Notes: a model not told the origin generated them from the sequence alone. A stretch of DNA of 64,000 nt from Yponomeuta sedellus (GCA_934045075.1 OW203724.1:9411473-9475472), one strand, 5' to 3'. Numbered from the stretch's first letter, positions 53,716-64,000 are shown. Translations and numbers: made by a program.

Positions 53716-54469
53716 TTCGAGTGTTTTATGGAATCGTGTTTTTATAAATAAGACCGTGGCAGTTTTACAAGCAAGTATCAATTGGCTTAATAAAGAAATA
53801 TTTAGGTGGGTTGTTTGAGATGGGAGGGAACTTTTAAAGCTACTGGAAAACGTTCGTATGAGATCGTAGGTTTTGGAGCATACAAACTGCACTCATAAAT
53901 ATTAGAACTCTTCAAGCTTATAAATAGATAAATACAGATCGTAAAGAAAGAATGTAGGACAGTACTCATGGCGTAGCGAAGGACGTTTCACCGCCCATTA
54001 GCGTGGTAATAGTACATTACACAACTAGGGTGGTAATACAAAGAAAGGCCGAGATCGCAGAAGTTTGCGGCCCGAGCTGCAAGCGAGGGACGTAAATATG
54101 CGATCGAGAGTTTTCTTTATTACCTCCCGTGTTGTGTACATATTTTTATGTCTACACTTGGCAAGCCACTTTATTGCCAGGTGTGGCATAAAAATATTTA
54201 TTTAGGGTTTGCCTCAAAAATGCACAATTCCTGATCATCATTTACAAGAAGTTTTGTACTATGATTTTTGAAAATTGTTGATTGTTTTACCTAACCTATT
54301 TTGTTTACTATCATATGAGTACCATACCATATGAGTTGTGTTATGAATATTTGCACTCTTCAAAATTTGCACTGCACTAAGTTCACAGTAAAGCCGCTCC
54401 TAGGGGCATATTTCATAGAACATACATTGCGTAGCCGAGTCTTCCTCCTGTAAATCTGTGATGAACTTT
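53716..54469. other. Intergenic with a foldback
   Basis: 54013-54145: TACATTACACAAC, then GGTAATACAAAGAAA at the left pair with TTTCTTTATTACC and GTTGTGTACATA at the right. TTGGCAAGCCACTT and TTGCCAGGTG follow. No gene. Confidence 0.55.
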
Positions 54470-54918
54470 GCACGTGACGACAGTACCTATCAAATAATCA
54501 AAGCTTTAACGACCTTAGGGGAAAGTACAAATTAAAAGGATTTAAAAGACTGATTTAGTTTTATAAAAAAAAAGATTACTGTCATTTCCAATAAAATCAA
54601 AGATATTTTTTTTTAAAACCTATTTATTTTTATATAGATAGATATTTTTTTGTTTTTTTTTATATCTTAGGGGTAAGCGTGACGTCACGCTTAGGTTAAC
54701 ATTGGTATACTTCACCCGTGCTTTGTTGAGACTACTAGTGATTACGATGTTTGTTTACCTGGGCGTGACGTCAGATTCGACGCCATGACACTGCGAGCTG
54801 TTCTAAACTTTAGAAAAATTTAAACTTTAGTTTATTACTGAAATATAGGTTTTTTTGTAAATAGTAAATGTGTTCCCACATTATGGACGATGATTTAAAA
54901 ATCTTTCGTCATGCCTAT
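54470..54918. mobile_element. TIR MITE with CRE palindromes, copy 3
   Basis: CACGTGACGACAG at the left (first bases diverged) and CTTTCGTCATGCCTA at the right. TGACGTCA at 54680-54687 and 54766-54773. A T-rich stretch of about 70 bp at 54605-54665 is extra relative to copy 1. Confidence 0.8.
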
Positions 54919-56062
54919 TGTCTTAGCATGGTTTATATTTCGATGGATTATAGTCCGTTTTCGACGAGAATATTTAGGTACATAATAGAGTAATGCAGAT
55001 TTAATAAACTGATCGGTAAAATTAGCAGTGGGCTACCTACGCCTAAGTAACTAACTAGCTTTTATCGCCCCTAAAATATAAGTGCGTCTGTATGCCAGCC
55101 TCGTTCGACTGACTGTACCTATGTGGTCCTTGTTTGTTTCCGCGAAGCCTGATGAAGTTCCGTCCTAAACAAACACCCGAGGGAATTTGTCAGTGAACGT
55201 AATTTTAGATAAAAATAAAACCCACTTCAAAAATTAACACGCACTAAAGCAGACAAATTGATCATCAGACGCTGACCAAATTTTTGGAAGCCTCTTTCAT
55301 GGAACATCCTCTAAAATAAACTTAATACAAATATCTAAAGCAATTGTACTTATTACTTAACTTGTTACTGTCCGTTGAAGATCCGTCCGTCCATCACTAT
55401 ATTCATCAAACGAAGGAATAGGTACGTGTGCTTTAATTTTTAAATTTCCTCTTTAGAGAAAGCGTTAAAATCTTTCAATTGTAAGTCAGGTTTTGGTATT
55501 TCATTGGAATCGATACTACGAGTTTAGGTATCCTAGTTTGGGGCCAGAAGCAATGTATGTGCCAGTATGTAAATGTTATGTTATTTATTAAATTTTATAG
55601 CTTTAAAAAGCTTGGAATACAAAATTAATATGCAAAAAGCAATAACATTGGTATTACAATGTGGTTCCTTTTCTTGTCTGTGGTTATACGGAGTAAATGT
55701 CAGTAATAGATATCTTCTGAGATATACATTGAAATCTGGGTTGTTAGAGTGCCGCGGTTATTTAATTAATAATTTAAAATGCCTTCTATTTAGACTACTA
55801 CTTTTAAGCGTTAAGTAAGATAAAAAAAATAAGTAGAAAATCCATCTATCAGTTCCATCTATCAGCTCCATCTATCAGAACAATGACTCGAGGAATCACG
55901 CCGCACGCGCACGTCTGCGTATGACTAAATGTTTAAATGCTAAAGATACAAGTTTGTGTCGAGATATTTTTGGAAAATGCAACTGTATGCAAATGCGTTT
56001 CAAAAAAATTTACTAGTGTATTCGATAACTAAGTATTTGTAAGACGATGTGAGGTTGGAAAG
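54919..56062. other. Intergenic with small repeats
   Basis: 55529-55584 is a SINE family 1 tail scrap (GGGGCCAGAAGCAATGTATG). 55841-55880 is three copies of a 14 bp TCCATCTATCAG unit. No gene; the 81-codon frame at 55573-55818 is AT-rich noise. Confidence 0.5.
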
Positions 56063-56262
56063 CGTTTTATAAATAATAAACTGGAAAACTTAATAAAAAA
56101 CAGAATAAGCAGGTAAAGAACGATTCATGTAGTCGAAATTTAAAGTGGTAATGCCAAAACATGAAAGAAATCTCAAAAATGGGTGACGTAATTTTAAATT
56201 TTGAAAATGAAAGAATTAAAGAAATATAAAAAAATAATGGTGTAAAGATGTCTGCACCGTTA
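56063..56262 (-). mobile_element. Repeat D
   Basis: TTTTATAAATAATAAACTGG, AATAAGCAGGTAAAG and TGGTGTAAAGATGTCTGCAC, in the order of 4868-5150. Confidence 0.7.
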
Positions 56263-56537
56263 GAAAGTGTTGTTTTTGCTATGCCTCTCAATCCACCAAA
56301 ATTTCACGGTGTACAATATTTAGTTGAAGTCGGTTAAAAAGGCAATATCGCACACGCTTTGCTACGCTTCGGGTCACGCTATTTAAAGGACCGATTGTTT
56401 TCTTTTTCTTCCGATTGATGTGGAATTGAAATATTTAAGTACGGTGGGCAGCATGAAAAAGTGCAGTGTAAAAATATGTTTTGCTTTACCAGTAACACTA
56501 GACTTCTTGTGTCGGAGGCCAATACTCACTTAGCATT
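56263..56537. other. Intergenic, nothing recognised
   Basis: No coding or repeat signal that I recognise. Confidence 0.4.
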
Positions 56538-56748
56538 TAACATAACATTTACATACAGGCACATACATTGCTTCTGGCCCCACACTAGGATACCCTGTGC
56601 CGTCCAGAAACAACCAGAAACAACGACATCACAAACATGTAAACATCCAAGACCTGGGGTTTTATTTTTGTTCCCAGCCAGGATTAGAACCCGGGACCTC
56701 TTGCTAGGTAGGTAGATGCACTACCGCTACGCCACAGAGGTCGTCGCA
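56538..56748 (-). mobile_element. SINE family 1, full copy (reverse)
   Basis: Tail TAACATTTACATACAGGCAC, then GGATTAGAACCCGGGACCTC as B-box arm and GCACTACCGCTACGCCACAG as A-box arm. Confidence 0.85.
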
Positions 56749-57969
56749 TAAAAATAAGACTATTCAATAAAACTACAATTAATTGTTTATTATGACAAAT
56801 CGATGTTATGATTATGACATTGCGTAGCCGAATTTTCACACCTGTTAATTTTGAGTTGATCGACTTTTTTAATCTACATCGAATTGTCATAGCAAACCAG
56901 AAATTGTAGTTCTATGAAAAAGGCCCATGGTCGCTGAGCCAACGGAGTAGGTAAGTAGGTAAGCATAGAAGAGCAAAATCCTCCTTAATTAATGGGTTGA
57001 ATGATACATCGCATCTTCTTTCGCCTAAAATATTGAGTTACATCACGTCTATGCCTGGTGTTCTTATAATGAAGAATATTCTATCTTTTTATTTCTGTAA
57101 ACCTAACTATCTGTGTATACTTACATTCTCGCATTCTTTCGCTACTTGGTATCAACATAATTTCGATTTATTTATTTATTGTACATACTCCTACCGACTA
57201 TATTCTTCATGCAATCCACTCCATCCAAAGGTTGTCTGAAAGAGATCGCTCTCAACGATAACACCGCCAACTCTATAAGATTACTTAGATTTAAGAAATC
57301 ATGGTTGTTCTCTTTTCTCTGGTTGTGCAATAAAGTGTTCTCTATCCATCTATCTAAACTAATGTAATGTATACTATTCTACTCTTCTCTACAACAATGA
57401 CTAGGAGACATGATAAGGTCTTACGCATGCGGCCGATATCCCTGTGGCACCCACTATCGCTATCTGAGACAACTTTGAACTCCATTATATCGCCAATGAT
57501 TTTTATTTTTCTCAACTTGTCAGTTCATTAGCCGGCCGCAGTGTTATCATATATTTTTTTTGCGGATCAACGTTCTTTCTTTGCCTTATCACGAGTCATT
57601 CATAACTAAACGCTACAAAAGTTAGAATCACGATGTATGTCTGATATAATGGTTAGAAAGTAGAGATTTATTGTACCACATGTGACCAGGGAGTCAATTC
57701 TTACTTCGTTAGCAAATAATCCGTATACGACGACGAAGGCAAATGAATAATCATAGCGAGCGAAATTTAGTAATGCGCTTACGACTTTGTGAGAATAGAG
57801 CCAATTGTCACCTAATTAGAAAAGAAGTCGTATACGGCTTATGGCTTGGAATTCTACGTAAAAAGTCGAGCGACAGCCAAAATCTGTGTTCTGAACGCAA
57901 TGCTAGATTGAATTTGAATGAGAAAATAAATGCCTAAAGACTCTGTCGAGTTATCTTATCTTATTTTTT
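56749..57969. other. Intergenic with LINE tail
   Basis: 57226-57345 (AAAGGTTGTCTGAAAGAGAT, then GTGCAATAAAGTGTTCTC) is a LINE 3' tail with AATAAA. 57718 CCGTATACGACGACG and 57827 GTCGTATACGG form a loose inverted pair. No gene. Confidence 0.5.
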
Positions 57970-58203
57970 TGCGACAAATGTCTAAGCCTGCGAATATTTT
58001 GCGTCTACGCTTTCAATTCGCATGGGCGAGAATCGAATTTATTTTTATGCGACCAATGTCTAATCCTTCGAATATTTTGCGTCTACGCTTTCAATCCGCA
58101 CGGTCGAGAATCGAACAGATTTTTATGCGCCCAATGTCTAATCCTTCGAAGATTTTGTGTCTACGCTTTCAATGGGCACGGACGAGAATCGGCTCCCTGG
58201 ATG
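57970..58203 (+). repeat. 3 x 78 bp minisatellite with an in-frame ORF
   Basis: ATGTCTAA starts at 57978, 58056 and 58134, exactly 78 bp (26 codons) apart. The frame stays open through all units (MSNPSNILRLRFQSAR-type repeats) and to 58241. Units differ by 10-15 percent. Nothing else suggests a gene. Confidence 0.9.
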
Positions 58204-58267
58204 AAATTGATCACATCAACGTACACGAGTTGCTTCTTTGAACCTTAATATGTCCAGTCCAATATAT

Positions 58268-58415
58268 TAGTTGAGTCCATACAAAGGTTGTCTGGAAGAG
58301 ATCACTTTTACTGATAAGCCCGCCGTCTGTACTCTTACTTTAAGAAATATCTGTGTAATTTCCATTTTTATGCACAATAAAGTGTTCTCTAACTCTATCT
58401 ATCTATTTATGTCCA
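58268..58415 (+). mobile_element. LINE 3' tail
   Basis: CAAAGGTTGTCTGGAAGAGA, TGATAAGCCCGCC, then TGCACAATAAAGTGTTCTCT and a CTATCTAT tail. Confidence 0.75.
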
Positions 58416-58520
58416 TGGTTGTCCTGGCGTGGTTTCGGAGAAAGTTTTTGAAATGATGCAAAAGATGCTGGCATCGGGAGAAGCGCTACTTAACTAAGTA
58501 CTTGTTTGGCGGAAATTGAT

Positions 58521-58900
58521 TAAGGCGTTTCGGGGCGCTAACTAGCGCCACCTATGGAAAGAAAATCGTAACTTGTTTTATAATACGTTTTTATCAAAAA
58601 CTGAACATGAGAAATCTTAACAACTGTGACAACCGTTTTTAGAACTTACGGTCGATTAAAGTTCTAACCTATGATCAATAGTTTAGAACTTTAATCGATT
58701 TCCACTAAAAACGGCTGCTTTTGGCGGAAAGTGATTAGTCCTAGGTTGCTGATAATAGGTTCTAGACTGTAGGCTCTAAAAATTGTTGTGTTAATAGTGG
58801 TTAAGATTTATGATGTTCACTTTTTGAAAAAAACGTATTATATAACAAGTTCTGATTTTTATTCCATTGGTGGCGCTAGTAGGCACCCCAAAGCGCCTTA
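58521..58900. mobile_element. 380 bp MITE with very long TIRs
   Basis: Left TAAGGCGTTTCGGGGCGCTA and right TAGGCACCCCAAAGCGCCTTA start inverted arms of at least 130 bp (both contain AACTTGTT(A/T)TATAATACG). CTCF-like cores lie in each arm: CCATAGGTGGCGCT (minus, 58544-58557) and CCATTGGTGGCGCTA (plus, 58864-58878). Target duplication may be TA. Confidence 0.85.
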
Positions 58901-59290
58901 TGAGCGCTGACAGCGGAGCGGTAGAACGCCGGATTCTCAATCAGGAGGTCGTGGGTTCGAATCCCGGCATGTACCAATAGTTGATTTCTCAATTATGTAC
59001 ATTTGTGAAATTATAGTAGGAATACCACTCGCTATTGTAAAGGAAAACATCGTGGTGAAACCCAAGTGTCTGGAGTGTTAAATAAAATACCACAGCGCTG
59101 GCTACATATAATTGCCCACCTATGAGGCTAAGGGCCAGTTTCCGAATTGAGAATTTCGCTAAGTAAATAGTTAACTGTAGGTGCTGTCTTTTCGAATTTC
59201 TCAGAAAAGAGCGAGACAGACCGTTACTCATGTATTTACTTAGTGAAGTTCTCAATTTAGAAACCGGTCCTAAGTGCGGAAATCTCAGGC
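58901..59290 (+). mobile_element. tRNA-like SINE (family G) holding a small MITE
   Basis: Head CAGCGGAGCGGTAGAACGCC, then GTCGTGGGTTCGAATCCCGG as B-box arm and a body with AAGGAAAACATCGTGGTGAA. It is interrupted at 59132-59270; the empty counterpart is at 60395-60612. Confidence 0.8.
59132..59270. mobile_element. 139 bp MITE with TAA target duplication
   Basis: GGGCCAGTTTCCGAATTGAG at the left and its imperfect reverse complement CTCAATTTAGAAACCGGTCC at the right. TAA stands on both sides (59129-59131, 59271-59273). The related SINE at 60591-60608 shows one TAA in GAGGCTAAGCACGG, the empty site. Three-base TAA duplications are typical of PIF/Harbinger-type MITEs. Confidence 0.88.
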
Positions 59291-60394
59291 ATAACTAAAT
59301 ATTAACCGCTACTAACTTAACACCAGGCAGGTACAGGCATGAGGCAACCATAAAAATGAAATAACATACAAAGTCGGCGTGTGCCTATCTGCTGAATAGC
59401 ATGATGTTCATTCACATGACATTTGATAGGCGCAGTTTAATCTGGGGCCGCGAACGGTCGCCGAGCGGACGGTCGTAAACTTTATGGGGCGCTACTTCAG
59501 GAACATCTGACAAACGCTTCAGAAAACCATGCCGTTGTTGGGAAATGGTAATTTGGCAACAAGTTATTTTGAACCAAAAGTTTCGTAAGCACCGCACGCT
59601 TCATCTGACTAAAAATAGTAGGTAAGGGATTCCGGTACTAATTTCTCTAATTAGTTATTTTGTAAACTTTAGTGGCGAGCACATGTCAACTCACTCAGCG
59701 CGTTGAGAGATTTTCTTAGAGCTCTTTAAAAAATATACATTATAAAGTTCTTGAAACTGCGACAGATGGATCTGATAAAACGTGACTTGAATTTTTTTCA
59801 CAATATATTTGTAATCTGTGAACGTTCCGTTATTCCGTCTAGACACATGTCTATCTCCGTCATCATCATCATTCCGTTTCTCCTGTAAATGTACGCAAAG
59901 GTACTGTTATCCTATTTTCCTATTGATTATTACGACGACCCTGGCTATTCTTTCGGACGTCTGTCCAAGCATGACAGATGACGATGACAGTGACGTACCA
60001 ACAAAGATCAATGAAGGGCTCTCAGCTGTATTAAGAAAAAACTACGTACGTAGACGCCATCGCCGTCTAGTAGCGACATTGTAACAATTTTTAAGAGCTG
60101 TCAGAAAATCGCACCAGATATAGGTACCATAAATATAGCGTCTGACGTACAACCGTCTGATAAGCCGACACCAGGTATTTTGGCCCCTCCCCGTCCTCGG
60201 TGACCATCCGTAGTATATGGCAAGACCCAAGAAAGGTTTTTGAAAACAGTAAAAAACTAGGCTCACTACATTTTGAAACTGATAGTTTTTATATTAATTT
60301 TGTAATTAGTATAAAAACTGTCAGTTTCAAGTCAACTGCATTCCGACGTATGTGCAGCCGTGCACCTATATGCTTTGAGGCAAGACTACCCTAG
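59291..60394. other. Intergenic, no recognised gene
   Basis: A frame at 59818-60084 (ending VLRKNYVRRRHRRLVATL) has no recognised family and no supporting signal. A hairpin lies at 60273-60330. Confidence 0.45.
60273..60330. repeat. 20 bp hairpin, one mismatch
   Basis: TTGAAACTGATAGTTTTTAT and ATAAAAACTGTCAGTTTCAA around an 18 bp loop. Confidence 0.9.
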
Positions 60395-60612
60395 AGGATA
60401 TTGGCTGCATGACGAAAATCAAAAACGGAAGAAAGAGGGTTCGAAGCCCCGACATGTACTTGTTCGGCTGTGTTTTCAAAGTTATGTACATTTTTGAAAT
60501 TATAGTAGCAATACTACTCGCTAACTGTGAAGGAAATCCTAGTGTCTGAAGCGTTAACATACTCGTACGCTTGCTACGTAAAATGGCCCAACTGTGAGGC
60601 TAAGCACGGAAA
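60395..60612 (+). mobile_element. SINE family G, head-damaged copy
   Basis: Keeps GAGGGTTCGAAGCCCCGACA and the body TATGTACATTTTTGAAATTA. The A-box region is lost. Contains the empty site for the MITE at 59132. Confidence 0.75.
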
Positions 60613-61727
60613 ACTTAGGTCTAACTAACTAAGGAGTTGTGTGTAGCTAGTCACTACAGTATGTTAGACTAAAATTAAATATAGTACCCTATGCGCAATA
60701 TCCACTGCTGGTTTCACAAGAAATAATCTTCGTACCTACTGATTGAGTGTAACTTCAAATATCAAATAAGCTCCTATATCTAGTCTAGTGGTTGTGTTGT
60801 CCGCAATCCTCAAGTAACTCCAGTGGACTATTGAAGCTACTAGGTAAGTCAGTCAGGATACGGCATTATTAATGTTCTTTGTTACTTTGCATAGGTCACT
60901 TTATTTTCAGACGTCGTCGTCGCAAGAAAACTACTCGTTACGTGTATTAAAATACCAACGAGTCTGTGTATGACCAGTAGAAACATATTCTTCCTAAGGA
61001 ACATATTTCAACCAAGTTTTTGTACCCAGTTAACATAGTAAAACAAAAAATCTCCCTCGCTCTGTGAAAACATTTTACGAAGTACATTATATTATAAAAC
61101 AACGTCCTTTCGTAAAATATGTATGGGAGGGGATTTACGTCCCCGAGTATCTTTTTAGGGTGGCCAACATATTAACCGTGAAAACGGGGTTCACAAAATC
61201 ATTACATAAGCGAGTAGACGTTCCATTTTAATCTTTCGTCCGTGGGTTAGTGTCGTTTTAAGCTCGTCGTAAACTGTTTACGGGCGGCCACTCCATCGCC
61301 ATAATGTAGCATGCAGCTCTTTTAAAAAGTAATGTGGAAAGACCACACATTATAGCTGCGCTCACTCTAGGTACTCTCCAGTAGATAAAGGGAAAGGTAA
61401 AACAACAACAGACATTTCAGGTTTATTCGTCATGCAAACGAGAATCAAAGCATGACCAATCACACTGATTTTGAACGCTAGGAGAGTTTAATATGGGCCA
61501 TAAAAACATAAAAATAGGCTGCTAGATTTGTATGAAATTTGAATATTGAACAATATTGAACTGGGATACCGTTTCGATATCGAAGTATGGCCCGCTACCG
61601 CGAGCGCGCTAAGTGTGTTTAGGGGGCTTTACTGAGTAGAGCCTACGTAGAGCCGAGGCCTACGGAGACCTTTCAAGGCTCGTAAAAAAAATATGAAGCA
61701 GTTTGATCGGTCTTATATTTACATATA
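60613..61727. other. Intergenic, no recognised gene
   Basis: ATTATATTATAAAACAACGT and similar; nothing recognised. 61590-61670 is GC-richer (AGAGCCTACGTAGAGCCGAG) without an open frame. Confidence 0.45.
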
Positions 61728-62080
61728 AAAGGAAGGATCCTCAGAGGCAGTTTAAATAGTCTGTGGTAAATAACCACAACATAATTAAAATAACATAACA
61801 TAACATGTACCTACATATAAGCACATACATTGCTTCTGGCTCCACCCTAGGATACCCAGTGTCGTGGGAACCAGAAACAGCGACATCACAAACACGTTAA
61901 CATCCAAGACCTGGTTTTTTTTGTCCCCAGCCGGGATTCGAACCCGGGACCTCTTGCATGGTAGGCAGACGCGCTACCGCTACGTCGCCGGGGTCGTCAA
62001 ATAATAATTAACCAATAAAAATAACCACAGATGATGTAAGCTGCCTCCCAGCAGTGCTTTACAGGAATCGTATTTTTAGT
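61728..62080. mobile_element. MITE family W split by a SINE
   Basis: Left AGGATCCTCAGAGGCAGTTT ... GTCTGTGG, right CCACAGATGATGTAAGCTGC ... GCTTTACAGGAATCG, which are inverted relatives. A SINE family 1 copy occupies 61798-61999. Related ends at 30495 and 53495. Confidence 0.6.
61798..61999 (-). mobile_element. SINE family 1, full copy (reverse)
   Basis: TAACATGTACCTACATATAA tail, GGGATTCGAACCCGGGACCT B-box arm, GCGCTACCGCTACGTCGCCG A-box arm. The perfect B box makes this one of the better-kept copies. Confidence 0.85.
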
Positions 62081-62141
62081 GTGGCGATTTGGTGTAATTC
62101 TTCCAATCTAGATCCTACTTGAAATGGACAGAATTACATAG

Positions 62142-62290
62142 TTATATATTAAACAGGTCAAATCGCGATTATTTATTAGGTAAAACGCAACTACCTTATT
62201 TCCCGACGTTTCGGCAGCGTTACAGTTGCCGTGGTCTCGGCTAGACTGAAGTGGCGAGTACAGTCAATTATCGAGAATCATTAAGAAATA
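62142..62290 (+). mobile_element. Family F, single-arm form
   Basis: TATTAAACAGGTCAAATCGC, then CCCGACGTTTCGGCAGCGTT, GTTGCCGTGGTCTCGGCTAG, ending CGAGAATCATTAAGAAATAC. Same left arm and loop as 40073-40279 but without the returning arm. Confidence 0.8.
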
Positions 62291-62344
62291 CTATGGACAG
62301 AAAAAAAACATTAAAAAATAACTAATTGAAAATCTGTGACCGAT

Positions 62345-62440
62345 ATTAACTTGTTGTATGGAATCCGGCTTTACTTTGCGGTTATCCATAATAACATTAA
62401 AATGTGAAAATTAATTGGCTAAATTCCGCCAAAAAAAAGC
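62345..62440 (-). mobile_element. Penelope-like tail relic (reverse)
   Basis: Minus strand TTTTGGCGGAATTTAGCCAA and TTATGGATAACCGCAAAGTA, ending ATTCCATACAAC, match 18818-18900. The hammerhead-like part is not present here. Confidence 0.6.
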
Positions 62441-62521
62441 AAAGAAAAAAATAGCAAAAAAGGAAAATTTTGCTAAATAATTTTCACATTTTAAATGCGA
62501 AAATAACTTGCTTCCACTTAA

Positions 62522-62692
62522 CGCAATTACTTGTCCTGGTCCCAAACTACGATACCCTGTACTAACCAGACAAGGGCATCACAAAAGACAGGCCAATTGT
62601 GCAAACGTACGGCGGCGGCCCCAGTGGGAATCAAACCTACGACCTCCGGCATGGTAATCAGATGTGATACCTCTAGACCAATGGCCAATGTC
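62522..62692 (-). mobile_element. tRNA-like SINE (family 5)
   Basis: Minus strand head TTGGTCTAGAGGTATCACAT, CCGGAGGTCGTAGGTTTGAT as B-box arm, and the GGGACCAGGACAAGTAATTG end. Confidence 0.8.
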
Positions 62693-62811
62693 GAGGAACC
62701 CATAGAGGACCTATCCCGGTTGAGGTCGTAAAGTGTACGCGTTAAAATTGTGTAATACTTAAATAGTGTGGTTTTAGTCGAACATACTAGATCACTGAAG
62801 TCTGCTGAGTT

Positions 62812-63600
62812 TGTAACGGTGCAAACCTCTTTACACCATTTTTTATATTTCTTTTTCTATCTATCACTTTCAAATATTTAAAATCACGTCACATATTTTC
62901 CGATTTCCCTCATTTTTCATTAAAAAAAAAATTATTTTTAATATGTTTGTATTTAATATACCTATTTAAAAAAATATTTGTTTTACCGCATGCCTCCGGA
63001 TAGTGTAACGGTGCAAACCTCTTTACACCATTTTTTATATTTCTTTTTCTATCTATCACTTTCAAATATTTAAAATTACGTCACATATTTTCCGATTTCC
63101 CTCATTTTTCATTAAAAAAAAGTTTTTTTTAATATGTTTGTATTTAATATATTTAAAAAAATATTTGTTTTACCGCATGCCCCCGAGTAGTGTAACGGTG
63201 CATACCTCTTTACACCATTTTTTATATTTCTTTTTCTATCTATCACTTTCAAATATTTAAAATTACGTCACATATCTTCCGAAATCCCTCATTTTTCATT
63301 AAAAAAAAAATTTTTTAATATGTTTGTATTCGTTATCGTTATCAACCCTTGTATGTCCCCACTGTTGGGGCACGGGTCTCTTCCTGTATCGCAGGAAGGT
63401 TAGGCCATACTCCACCATGTTTGTATTTAATAAAATATTTGTTTTACCGCATGCCCCCGGGTAGTGTAACGGTGCAAACCTCTTTACACCATTTTTTATA
63501 TTTCTTTTTCTATCTATCACTTTCAAATATTTAAAATTACGTCACACATTTTTCGATTTCCCTCATTTTTTATCATTTCCTTACCACCACACACATTGAC
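62812..63600 (+). repeat. Tandem array of repeat D ends, four units
   Basis: TGTAACGGTGCAAACCTCTT starts at 62812, 63004, 63191 and 63465. The first spacings are 192 and 187 bp; the last unit is displaced by an insertion. Each unit holds TTTACACCATTTTTTATATT and CATGCC(T/C)CCGG. Units are very similar (97 percent or so by eye). Confidence 0.9.
63345..63417 (-). mobile_element. 5S-like SINE tail inserted in the D array
   Basis: TATCAACCCTTGTATGTCCC to GGAAGGTTAGGCCATACTCC. ATGTTTGTATT stands before and after it (63319 and 63417), an 11 bp target duplication. Confidence 0.8.
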
Positions 63601-64000
63601 TAGATCTGACTAGTATTTTCTAAGGTTAACACGAGCAGTAGACATAATTAAAACTGTTTTTATACGGATTTTTGCTCGTTTATTACATTTTTTACAATTT
63701 TCCAACGTTTCGGCACTTTTTCAGGTGCCGTGGTCCCGGATGACTGAGGTGACGGGCGTCTTTTAGAAAGCATTAACGGTTAGTTTACTACCCTCGGCAA
63801 AAATTACAAAAGTTAATTATGAAGTTACGTTCCAAAATAGGCAAACCAATTATTTTTTATATATAGTCAACAATATTGATTATTAGTAATTGAAGTTAAA
63901 ATTAAAATTATAAACTAATTACTTTACATGAACTAAAAAATACTGATTATTTATTGAAATTAAATTTATTTTTTACTCTACAGTCACACTTCTAGCAAGG
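63601..64000. other. Edge region with F-related motif
   Basis: 63655-63770 has CCAACGTTTCGGCACTTTTT and AGGTGCCGTGGTCCCGG, a diverged relative of family F. The last 230 bp are AT-rich and unrecognised. Confidence 0.5.

Noticed and set aside
59818..60084. 88-codon frame with acidic and basic runs
   Set aside because: TCATCATCATC and GACGATGAC simple runs account for the charged stretches; no family recognised.

Overview
The window reads as repeat-dense nuclear DNA of an insect, almost certainly a moth or butterfly. The signs are AT-rich sequence with no operons, many tRNA-headed SINEs, RTE- and CR1-type LINE tails, several MITE families, and repeat motifs I know from many lepidopteran genomes (for example TTGTCTGGAAGAGATC LINE tails and ATTATAAAGGCGAAAG repeats). 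I see no complete host gene. Three short coding-like stretches (19765-19941 on -, 25731-25900 on +, 37845-38202 on -) could be exons or exon relics, but I cannot name them.

Layout. 1-15 kb: a mosaic of a 5S-rRNA-like SINE, tRNA-derived SINEs, LINE tails, a TIR MITE (9481-9901) and a 3 x 74 bp tandem repeat. 15.05-18.37 kb: a 3.3 kb non-coding element (copy A) with a 467 bp terminal palindrome, a GC-rich block, four CTCF-like motifs and a 308 bp tetranucleotide array. 18.4-34 kb: LINE relics (RTE 22310-22675, CR1-type 22694-23077), a Penelope-like tail with a hammerhead-like core (18677-18742), MITEs at 23863-24397, 29667-30056 and 33792-34012, and a 42 bp satellite (28052-28510). 34.35-37.5 kb: copy B of the 3.3 kb element, inverted relative to A and sitting in a 113 bp tandem array. 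39.2-39.57 kb: the best 5S-like SINE, with target-site duplications. 40.93-48.74 kb: a nested stack in which a MITE with TACAA duplications holds a SINE (41068-41308) and a complete BEL/Pao LTR retrotransposon (41442-48472). 48.7-64 kb: more SINEs, LINE fragments, MITEs (54470-54918, 58521-58900, 59132-59270), a 78 bp minisatellite and a roughly 190 bp tandem array at 62.8-63.6 kb.

The only long coding sequence is the BEL/Pao element: Gag, CCHC zinc knuckle, aspartic protease, reverse transcriptase, RNase H and DDE integrase between two 386 bp LTRs that differ at one base. It is defective, with a frameshift in gag, an in-frame TAG, an RT/RNase H junction deletion that shifts frame, an Asp-to-Asn change in an RNase H motif and two more TAG codons. 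Young LTRs around a broken body suggest mobilisation in trans, or errors in the assembled sequence.

The most notable pattern is transposable elements carrying clusters of recognisable regulatory motifs: CTCF-like sites in the inverted A/B pair and in the 58521 MITE, and TGACGTCA (CRE-type) palindromes in the three-copy MITE family.
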